NCBI GenBank assembly: GCA_951802425.1
Contig: OX637799.1
Location: 744,001 to 808,000 of the forward strand
DNA length: 64,000 nt
Source of the DNA: Clavaria fumosa
Lineage: Eukaryota > Basidiomycota > Agaricomycetes > Agaricales > Clavariaceae
Direction of reading: 5' to 3'
Part shown: positions 55,236 through 64,000 of the stretch, in pieces
How positions within the stretch are numbered: the stretch's first letter is position 1
Layout: each line of letters begins with the position of its first letter
Program-made: the position numbers and the translations under genes
Notes under the pieces: generated by a model
Told to the model about the DNA's origin: nothing
What the model saw: only the letters and a program-made list of their open reading frames with translations
Database searches by the model: none

Positions 55236-58200
55236 TTACATAAGCCCAATCTTGCCCCGTATCAAATTCAGCTCTCCCACCAGGGTCTGGCGACGGAACT
55301 CGAGGCGGATGTCGGGCACATTGGTCTTAAAATATATATATTAGATAGCGATGAACTGTGGTGATAATGCACACCTTCTGGATGTCGTTACCCACTGCTC
55401 CTGGGAGGAACCAGCACTCTCCGAGCCAATGACGCTTGATCTCCATCTCGAATCCACTCTGAATGACAGAGTTCCTTGCTAGTTCTGCCAGAGAGCTCTG
55501 AGGTAACTTGTAGATCTAAAATGGGTGGTCAGAGCAGCTTTGGCAAGGAGTGCTTTGAGAGGACTTGCATGCGCTGCTACGCTGTACTCCTCAAGCAGCG
55601 GTTCCTGAAGTAAACCATCACTGGGAGTCCCACAGCTGACAGACAAATTGAGCTCGCCTTGGTGAAATGTAGTTGCAGCGGGTCATCCGTGCTCAGACTG
55701 ACATTGAGCCCCGTCTTGAAGAACTCGGGCAGGGGGTTGCGCTCGTACGTCAGGAAGAGCGCGTTGTTACTAATCGGGCTCATCGCGATCCCAATCTGCT
55801 TCAGGTAGAACAGGTACTGCAGCGCAGGGACCTTGCGCAGGAGGATGCCGTGCGATATCGAGTGCGATGTGAGGAACGCCGCCGTTAGGTGGTCGGTGTC
55901 CCCCGCCTCGCCTGCGTGCGGGCGAAATACGAAGGTGTCTGCGGATGGTTAAACGGGACGTCGCACGCATTCGTCAAACGGGAATACTCACTGAAGCCAC
56001 GCAACCGACGCCAATTGTTGAGACTCGCCATGTTGGCAAACACGTAGTAGACCCTGGGGAGCAGCAGATCAGGACAGCGCCATTGTCGCTCCAAGGGGTA
56101 AGAGCGGACCAATATGAATACGGCGGAGACTCCTTGGCGTCCCATAGTCGGGGGTATGGAAACTTCTTGTGGATCCGGCGCTCGGATTTGGACTCGTCAT
56201 CCACAGTGTCGAAGCCGATGACCCTCTGCAAAAATACGTGCAGCTCCGGATGGGACCTCGGATCTTTCGTCACTTCGAATAAGGGGCGGAAAATATCTGC
56301 CCCGAAGGTCAAAAGGTGCCCCTGCAGACAAGTGAGAGTACTAACTTCTAACTATGTCTTCGTATGTGTTAATCGACCCGTTCGCCTTATAGACGTTGTA
56401 AAGTCGCGGGATCTGAATAAGCCATCTCACGTTATGTGAGAAGAGCTTATTGCGGCAAACCCATTTCGCCAACTTGTCCCATTCGGATGGCGAATGTCCG
56501 TAGATGCTGATGCGCCACTCACAGTTCTACCGACCTCAACGCTCAGCTGTATGAAGATGGTAATAGTGCATAACGGACCTGGTACTTGCTCTGCTCAAGA
56601 TCCGTCATGACTTCTGCTGAGAGCCGTCAGTAAACCCAGTACCAATGACGAAATTCCTTGCCTTTAGTGATCTCAGCTAGGTATCGACCCTGTATCCAAT
56701 TATCTGTTTTAAGAAATATCTCCCTTAACCGGGATTCCCCAATCGGGTTGTACTTGAGATTGAATTTGTCGAACCGGTGAAAACTGTCGTTGTGCGCGTG
56801 CATGTCGAGTGTGTCGATGGACAGGTCATAAGCGGTGAGATACAGCGACTCGAAGACTTGCGACAGAGTCAATTCAGCGCCGTCGCGGAATATAACGACG
56901 TCCTAAGTGAGACTTCAGATCAGGAAAGGTGCCTTGTCTGCTGAGAATCAGGAGATGTACATTGGGGGACCGCTTCATCTTGGACTTGATGAAACGAAGT
57001 AGATGCTTCTGGTTCATGCTACTCGAATGGTGGACATGGGTATCCACTTTACGGACATTGTAGAAATCGCTGTTGCGTGTCATTGCTTGAATCGGTGAAT
57101 CAGAACAAGTGCGGCGCACCGATGAGGGACGCGCTGTGAATGGAAGGATATGAACAGATCGGCAGGCACAACTAGCTGAAGCACACACCTTCGTGGCTGC
57201 CGTTTCAAGGGATTCGTTTAAAAGGAAGTAGGTCTCAAATTTGCAGGCGAGATATTTCAACCTCTTATAGGCCCAACTTTTGGCAGGACCATCAGAGACG
57301 ACGCTTAACACGTAGTCGAGGTCCATGAAGTAGTCTCGAGGGGTAGGGATGTCAAAAAGAGGCTCCCTGGTATCATCTGTGAGACGTAATCAGCGATAGA
57401 ATATCAATTGGCGATGTGGCTGACCATCCATACTGTTGTATACTTGATAGACCCCCTTCTCGTCGAGTTCGTAGGCAAACTCATGTTCTCCAGGTATCTC
57501 ACAATCCTCAAAAATGAACTCTTCGTCTCCATGCACATGCAGCCGGTCGGTAACGGCGACGGTCTCCTGGCCCTTCCAGTGCCAGTGTGGTGGGGGTGGT
57601 CGAGGATATATATTCCACGGCTTAAACGATGTGGGGGATGGCTTGTTTTTGGAGTAGTCGACATCAGGGCGCGCGCCTGCGACGTCCACGAGATCGTCGT
57701 CCAGGCCTTCGAAGTGGCCATCGTGGTCGCGTGGATTATCGCCCAGGCGTTGCCGGGACTTGAGCATGTACTTGTCTCGCAGTTCGAGACACGACTGTAA
57801 TGACTGGAACAGGCCTGCAAATTCAGATGCAATCGCAGTGTCTTTTCCTGTTTTCAAAGTCCAAACTCTGTTATGAACGAAGTCGTGTGACCAGGGCCAA
57901 ACGAGTGACACTTACTAGATACATGCACGCCGAGTGTGTTATCGAGAAGCGTGCCCGGGGCCATGACAGGCGTAGCGATGGACGTTGACTCTGGGCTAAG
58001 CGGTAGTGGAGATCCGGGAGAGATACTCTCCTTTGCGGTAGATTGAGGGATGCTGGAGACTCTTTTATGGGTCCAATATCTCCCCTCCATCTATATTGGG
58101 GACCGCAACCATGATCCGGCGCCTCAATGGCTGACGGGTATCTATCTACACACCTGTTGGAGGGCCTTCTCCTCGTTGTATCCAAAGAAAGCGTCCTGCG

Positions 58201-58297
58201 GGTCGGCCGTGCCCGCCCCTGGAGTGATCGAGCCACTGTTTGGACTTAACGGTTGCTGTAGATCATCGTCGACAACGAGGGCAGACGTTTCAGCCAT
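55236..58297 (-). CDS. AMP deaminase
   Basis: Converts AMP to IMP and ammonia in purine recycling (cytosolic, zinc enzyme). Fifteen exons: 58297-58154, 58090-57927, 57867-57434, 57376-57189, 57133-57120, 57069-56961, 56902-56662, 56613-56579, 56526-56386, 56321-56110, 56053-55992, 55938-55658, 55604-55569, 55515-55375 and 55325-55236, 2292 nt, 763 aa. Motifs: [17 protein letters not shown] (metal His), [32 protein letters not shown] and the deaminase signature [13 protein letters not shown]. Introns after exons 7, 9, 12 and 13 have GC donors (GCAAGG, GCGAAC, GCGAGC, GCAAGT); the intron after exon 2 fits only with a GC donor (GCATGT) or a frame error next to a GTAAGT. Exon 5 is 14 nt. The yeast enzyme is about 810 aa; the N-terminal third varies in this family, so exons 1-2 are least certain. 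Confidence 0.92.
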
Positions 58298-58700
58298 GTC
58301 AGACGTGACGGACAGGGAGTTGGGCGTTATCAGGCGGTAGTTAGTGGAAGATTTAAATTAGGGCAGTTGGTGGTGGTATCGTGTTGGAACATTCTTATAC
58401 ACCTTCTAATCTCCAAAACGCTAGCTTCATCGATACCAGGACGATACTATCTTGCCTTATTTCCGATTCACAATCACTCATTGTCAGAGCTATCGAGCGA
58501 TGCCTACATGGAAGATTAACAAAACAAAACAAAAAAAGTAGTTCGGCAGTATTCAGCGCGATGCACGGACTCGAAACAGAAAGAAAGAGTCCGACATCTC
58601 GGACAAAGCCAAACAAACTCGAACATAATCATTCCACACTTCCTCTCTCTCTTACCACTACCATTCCTGTAACTCAGTAGTGCGATGCAATACTCCTCAC
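58298..58700. other. AMP deaminase upstream region
   Basis: About 400 bp without convincing coding; likely promoter of AMP deaminase (which reads leftwards). No TATA box identified. Confidence 0.4.
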
Positions 58701-58979
58701 TCTTAATTCGAAGCTGTTCTCTCTGGGTTCCTTGCAGGGACACAGCTACTGTGGATCCTCAGGTTCGTCAGGAGCAGCCGTTGGCCAGCTGCTGCACCAT
58801 CGCTGCCGGGATACCGACACTCTCTCGTTGAGCACATGGCCTGGAGGAGAAGCAGGTGGTAGCGCATGAATGAGTTATTCCTTGTTGCCCCCGTTTCATC
58901 TGAGTGGTCTTCCAGGGTCTTCAAATATAGCAACCTCAGCTCTGCAGGTCGCACCTGGTCGTCGGGTACGGTGGCTGTT
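58701..58979. other. Edge of minisatellite, possible coding remnant
   Basis: Minus-strand frame with DQVRPAELRLLYLKTLEDHS and FMRYHLLLLQAMCSTREC looks more protein-like than the repeat beside it, but I cannot name it. The plus strand is also open (NELFLVAPVSSEWSS). Unresolved. Confidence 0.25.
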
Positions 58980-60480
58980 GCCCCACTTGTCGTATTGTCG
59001 CTGCCAGGTTCTGGCGTGTCGAAGGGTGGTCTGTCCAAGACTCCCGGGCTCACCGTTTCGGGTGCCGTTGTCCCATCGGGTGCACCTGTGCTGCCGGGCT
59101 CGGTGCTTGTCCCGTCGGGTGCACCTACGCTGCCGGGCTCGGTGCCGTTACCCCGTTGGCCGTACACCTACGCTGCCAGACTCGGTGCCGTTACCCCGTT
59201 GGCCATACCTATGCTGCCAGGTCCTGTGCGGGCAGTTTGGGGTGCCGTTGCCCTGTCGGGTGCACCTGCGCTGCCGGGCTCGGTGCTTGGCCCATCGGGT
59301 GCACCTATGCTGCCAGGCTCGGTGCCGTTGCCCCGTTGGCCGTACACCTACGCTGCCGGACTCGGTGCCATTGCCCCGTTGGCCATACCTATGCTGCCAG
59401 GTCCTGTGCGGACGGTTTGGGGTGCCGTTGCCCCGCCCGGTGCACTTACGCTGCCGGTTTGGCCGTACACCTACGCTGCCGGACTCGGTGCCGTTGCCCC
59501 GTTGGCCATACCTATGCTGCCAGGTCCTGTGCAGACGGTTTGGGGTGCCGTTGCCCCGTCCGGTGCACATACGCTGCCGGTTTCGGGTGCCGTTGCCCCG
59601 TCCGGTGCACCTACGATGCCGGTTTCGGGTGCCGTTGCCCCGTCATAACTATGCTGCCAGTTTTGGGTGCCGTTGCCCCATCAGCTGTGCCTACTACCAT
59701 CCGGTGCACTTATGCTGCCGGTTTCGGGTGCCGTTGCCCCGTCCGGTGCACCTACGCTGCCGGTTTCGGGTGCCGTTGCCCCGTCATATCTATGCTGCCA
59801 GTTTTGGGTGCCATTGCCCCATCAGCTGTGCCTACTACCGTCCGGTGCACTTACGCTGCCGGTTTCGGGTGCCATTGCCCCGTCATAACTATGCTGCCAG
59901 TTTTGGGTGCCATTGCCCCATCAGCTGTGCCTACTACCGTCGTCCTGTCGGGTGCACCTACGCTGCCAGACTCGGTGCCGTTGCCCCGTTGGCCGTACCT
60001 GTGCTGCCAGGTCCTATGCGGCCGGTTTTGGGTGCCATTGCCCCGTCAGCTCTACCTATGCTGCTAGTTTCGGGTGCCGTTGCCCCGTCATACCTATGCT
60101 GCCAGTTTTGGGTGCCGTTGCCCCATCAGCTGTGCCTACGCTACCAGTTTCGGGTGCCATTGCCCCATCAACTGTACCTACACTGCCAGTGTCAGGTGCC
60201 GTTGCCCCGTTGGAGGCACCTACGCTGCTGGGCTCGGTGCCGTTGCCCCATTGGCCGTACACCTACGCTGCCAGACTCTTGCCCCATCAACTGTACCTAC
60301 ACTGCCTGTACGCTGCCAGGTTCGGTGCCGTTGCCCCGTTGGCCGTACTTATGCGCCATCCAGCTCCTGGTGTGCCGGGGAGTGACCTGTGCGGCCGGTT
60401 TTGGGTGCCATTGCCCTGTCAGCTGTGCTTATGCTGCAGTTTTGGGTGCCGTTGCCCCGTTGTGAAAGCCAGTTGCTCCT
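58980..60480. repeat. GC-rich minisatellite, about 40-45-bp unit
   Basis: Dozens of variants of GGTGCCGTTGCCCCGTCGG plus TGCACCTACGCTGCC. Frames are open on both strands for hundreds of codons; the same unit is read in different frames at different places, so this is a repeat and not a conserved protein. Confidence 0.8.
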
Positions 60481-62160
60481 GTCCCTTTGGACTCATCAGA
60501 GCCAGCTGCACTTGTCCCTTTGCCAGATCCTGGCATATCAGTGAGTGGATCTACTATGCCGTCAGGAGGAACCTTGCTTCCTCCGGCTAGTCCTACCATC
60601 CCTTTGGACTTGTCGGAGCTAGCTGCTCCTATCCCTTTGGATGCTGCTCCTGTTTCTTTGGACACTGCTCCTGTCCTTTAGACTTATCGGGGCCAGCACC
60701 CTTTGGACACTGCTCCGGTCCCTTTGGACACTGCTCCTGTCCTTTAGACTTATCGGGGCCAGCACCCTTCTACTGCCAGATGCTGGCTTACAAGGCTTGC
60801 CCCTCTCGGAGCATTGCCAAGGAGTGGCTCCTCTGCCCTTCAGCCCAGTGCTCCTGCCATGGCATCCATAGCTCCGGCACCTCTATTGCCTGGATTTGCA
60901 GGTCAAGCTGCCCCTGGACTTCTCCAAGCTGTCGGCCTCTGCCCTTGTGCGGCCAAGCCCCGCCATACCGGGCGTGCACCCTTGGCTCTTCAGCCTGCTC
61001 TTCAGCCTGGTCCTCCGCAGCCAGGTGTGGCAGTTGGGCACCTCTGCGTGGCCCTCCTGCCTTGGCTTCCCATGCGCTGCCAGATTGTGGTATGCCGAGA
61101 GGTTTCCTTCCTTTATCACTGGCAACAGGCTTGGTGGTATCTGCCTCTTTGCTGTGCTGCCAGGGAGTGGATCCTCTCCCTTTGGACTTATTGGAGCCAG
61201 CGGCTCCCACCCTTCTACTGCCAGATCCTGGCATGTCAGGAAGTGGTTCTACCATGCCATCAGGCACTCCCGCCGCTGCGACTGATGTTCTGGCACCCCA
61301 GTTGCGTGTATTTGCATCTCTTTGGCATCTCTGCCTGTATTTGTGACTCTGTGGCATCTCTCCGTGTTCCCCAATGGATTCAGCCGATACATGTGGGCAG
61401 CGCACGTATAGATGATGTAGATCCGTGTTTTTCACCGTCAAACTTGACTGATGGACACACATGGCACGTGCACGTTGGCATCCGACTGCGGCGTCGACGC
61501 GTCGTTGTTGGCTATCCGATGATTCGTTATCCCCTAGAAGATCTATAAGGGCAATGCGGGGGCACTATTATCCAGCATTTTACGGGAGCAGGTTCCTGCA
61601 CCTGGCGTTGGCTCGTTATCTGCCCCCTCAGAAAGTTCATCACTCTTTGGGCCCATTTCGAGATTGCCAGGAGCAGCACATCCGACTTTCAGCCCGGTGC
61701 TCCTGCCGCTGAGAGGGTTTTGGCTTCCCAATTGCCTGGGTTTGCGTCTCTTTGGCATCTCTGCCTGGTCCTACCTCGTCTTTAACTCGTTATCCGCCCC
61801 TCTTGAGGAGGTGTCTTTAACTCGTTATCCGCCGCTCTTGAAGAGGTGCCACTACTTGGCACTCCTGCCACTGCGACTAATATTCTAGCACCTCAGTTGC
61901 CTGGATGGGCAGCTGAGACAGCCTGTGGACTTTTCTGGGTTGTCGGCCTCCACCGCCCTGCTGTACTATGTTTTTGATCCTTGGCCTTTCAGCCTGGTTC
62001 TCTGCAGCCAGAGGTGGCAGCTTAACACCTCTGGCAACTCCGACCGCTGTTCTGGTACCTCGGTTGCCCAGATCCACAGTTGCCGAGGTTGTCTGCTTCC
62101 ACCTTCATATGGACAGGCCCTGCCGTGCCAGGTAGTGGGCCTTCGGCTGCTCAGCCTGGC
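60481..62160. repeat. Degenerate longer repeats
   Basis: Recurring phrases CCAGATCCTGGCATGTCAGG, TTTGGACTTATCGG and TTTGGCATCTCTGCCT at irregular spacing, plus a 34-bp tandem pair (TCTTTAACTCGTTATCCGCC, about 61770-61845). No clear gene. Confidence 0.55.
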
Positions 62161-62179
62161 CCTCGGTTTTTCGGCTCCC

Positions 62180-64000
62180 ATGGTTGTAACTCGTAATGCA
62201 TCCGTACCTCCTGCTGACTCTGTGGTAGGGGGTGCAACCTCGGTTAGGCCCACAAACAAAGGGAAAGGGAAGGCCGGAACTAGTACCCGTCTTAACCCAT
62301 TTCCAGAAACAGGCCTGGATCCGAACCAGTTAGATCTTGACCGCTTGGACTTACAACTCGGAGCCCAGTCGTCTTTGCAAGATAGCGCCCGGGCATCTGG
62401 ATCACTCGGTGGATACTTCGCGGACAAGGTCATGGCTGGGACGCGCAGGGCACGGGTCCCTTCCTCTTCCCCCAAGGCCACTCAACAAGATAATCCGCCC
62501 GCCCGTCCGGTGGGGAAGAAGGCTCGCTCTATTGCCGTACCACCAGCGGCCTTACCCCGAGATAGCCCGCCAGACCGACCAGCGGTAGGGATGGATCCCC
62601 CCGCCACTCAGCTACCAGCTGCTTCTGGACCGGATACTTTTTCTGATAAGGCGGCGGGCTCTGCCCCAGACCTTCTACCTCCTTTCAACCTGAATCCTTC
62701 GCCTCTAAGGGCCGCTCCTGGCCCTGTGGACTCTCCACCCACCGTAAGGGGTCCCTTAACCGGCTTGGGAGGCCCTTCGGCCTTGGGATCTTCTTCCACT
62801 TTGCCTGGCCCTTTGGCCTTTGGACCCTCGGTCCCCAGGCCACCGCTGTCAGGTCCTGGCATGTCGGGTGTGTCCTAGTCCATCATCATTTGGATGTTTT
62901 GTGACTTTTGTCGTAGGGGATGTCCCATCGGTCTTCCCTCGAGGGTCTGGACCCTCTGTGCATAGTGTAGATGCACCTTCGTCGCCTGCCCGTGATCCCC
63001 TGTTGCCAGCTCCTGGACAGGGTGGGTGTGCATTCTCCAGGCGTTTTGTGATCCCTTTGTCTGACCCAGCCGCAGTTCGGCCGCTGGCGCCCGCGTTTGG
63101 GCTTGCTGCGAGGAGTTTGCCTGCTCCTGCTCCCCTTGCAGGCCAGGGGACGAGACCCTTGGGTTTGCCGGATCCTGGTACCACCCACTCAGCAGTCAAT
63201 CCCCTGGCAGGCCAAGGGGCACCGGTACTTTCAAAGGTACCAGGTTCGACCTTCTCCATAGACATTCTCCGTGATATTATTGCGGCCTCTGTGTCGTCTG
63301 CCTTAGAGGCAGCTGCCTCGGCAGGTCTGGTGCCCTCAAATGAGGCTAGTCAGGATGTTGATAGGCGTGCAGTTGATCCTGCAAGGCTTGACCAAGCATT
63401 CGCCTCTGCCCCTGCTTTGCAACAGCTTTCTTCTTTGCCTTTGGACCCCCCCCATGCGGTCCTCCGGAGTGCCTCAGCAGCACCCCTCACCCTTGTAGAA
63501 TCAGATGTTCAACTAGACCCAAATAAGATTGTCGAACCTCCCCTCATAATCCGCATTTTGGAGCAGGGTTGGCGTAAGCACATTCCTCTTCACTTGCTGT
63601 CGAACTCGCGTTGCCGGGCCACGTTGTTCTCTGTGGACCGTTCCATGGGCACCCTCACGGTTGGGGATTCTGGCGCATTGGAATTCAAGCAGCCTAGCCT
63701 CGATGAGTCTGGGGAGACTTCAATCTCCTTTGTGGAATTTGTGGAAGCGTGGCCCCGTCTCTGCAACATGATTAATCGCTACCTTGCCTCGCCTCTTCGC
63801 TCTGCCATTGCAAATGCCTTTCGGACCCACTTCTCTGTCATTACTTCTCGCTGACTTCGCAGAGCAATTCCGACTCTATGTGCTCTACGATATTCGCATT
63901 CGTCACAGTTGGTTACAGGACTCTGCTGGATTCTCGCCTGCCATCTTCCACTATCACGTATGGCAGGACATTGTGGATCGTGACCGGTCCACGCAGATCA
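62180..64000 (+). CDS. Gag-like ORF of an unassigned retroelement, partial
   Basis: ATG at 62180 opens MVVTRNASVPPADSVVGG. A 49-nt intron (62868-62916, GTGTGT..TCGTAG) joins PGMSG to DVPSVFPRGSG in frame. The first 380 residues are Pro/Ser/Ala-rich. A folded-looking C-terminal part follows: RDIIAASVSSALEAAASAG, IIRILEQGWRKHIPLHLL, FVEFVEAWPRLCNMINRYL and IANAFRTHFSVITSR. At 63852 the frame hits TGA, but one base later it continues as DFAEQFRLYVLYDIRIRHSW and FSPAIFHYHVWQDIVDRDRS to the window end, so there is a single frameshift. I recall similar segments upstream of reverse transcriptases of DIRS-like (tyrosine-recombinase) retroelements in agaricomycetes; this is inference because the downstream part lies outside the window. 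Confidence 0.45.

Noticed and set aside
59156..60465. Plus-strand frames of 300-530 codons (CRFGCRCPV, LPGSVPLPRWPY repeats)
   Set aside because: The same DNA unit is read in different frames along the array, so no single protein is conserved.

Overview
The window is nuclear DNA of a basidiomycete fungus, almost certainly a mushroom-forming agaricomycete. The evidence is the many 45-65 nt spliceosomal introns, a CxC2-type KDZ transposase, a Goodbye/NACHT STAND gene, chromodomain Gypsy elements and an AMP deaminase gene with 14 introns. It is mostly a transposon nest. Only two ordinary host genes look intact: a small mitochondrial-type protein (54449-55129) and AMP deaminase (55236-58297), both on the minus strand.

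Layout. 1-16228: a hAT transposase gene (minus) broken into three pieces by an 11.6-kb KDZ DNA transposon (627-12266, flanked by TTAA) and by a deleted Copia element (about 12570-16103). The KDZ element carries a complete 1042-codon transposase (9 exons), a 211-aa basic protein, a 129-aa viroplasmin/RNase H1 N-terminal-domain protein and a divergently oriented four-exon gene with one nonsense codon. It has very long terminal inverted repeats made of arrays of its own terminal motif. 16570-21150: CTG/CAG-type low complexity around stacked hairpins, a tandem satellite, a 1.53-kb near-perfect inverted repeat and an AT-rich satellite. 21152-27991: a non-autonomous LTR element (835-bp LTRs, no coding) containing two solo LTRs of another family, all three with 5-bp target duplications. 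28600-44923: a STAND (Goodbye + NACHT) gene on the minus strand, destroyed by a hAT MITE, by Gypsy-C LTR debris and by a Copia element that itself holds a 9.2-kb chromovirus (Gypsy-D). 45000-54235: minisatellites, Gypsy-C relics and a Gypsy-C chromovirus with several stops. 58700-64000: GC-rich minisatellites, then a gag-like spliced ORF of unassigned element type that runs off the window.

The main observations beyond annotation are these. All 12 differences between the two 1796-bp Gypsy-D LTRs are CpG transitions, and many nonsense codons in the elements are explained by CGA to TGA. Three LTR families share a self-priming layout, with a primer site of 11-12 nt complementary to the predicted mRNA 5' end. 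The KDZ terminal motif is iterated in both ends and inside a transposase intron. Four or five of the 14 AMP deaminase introns use GC donors. All splice models were read by eye; coordinates, frames and codon totals were checked by hand for internal consistency only.
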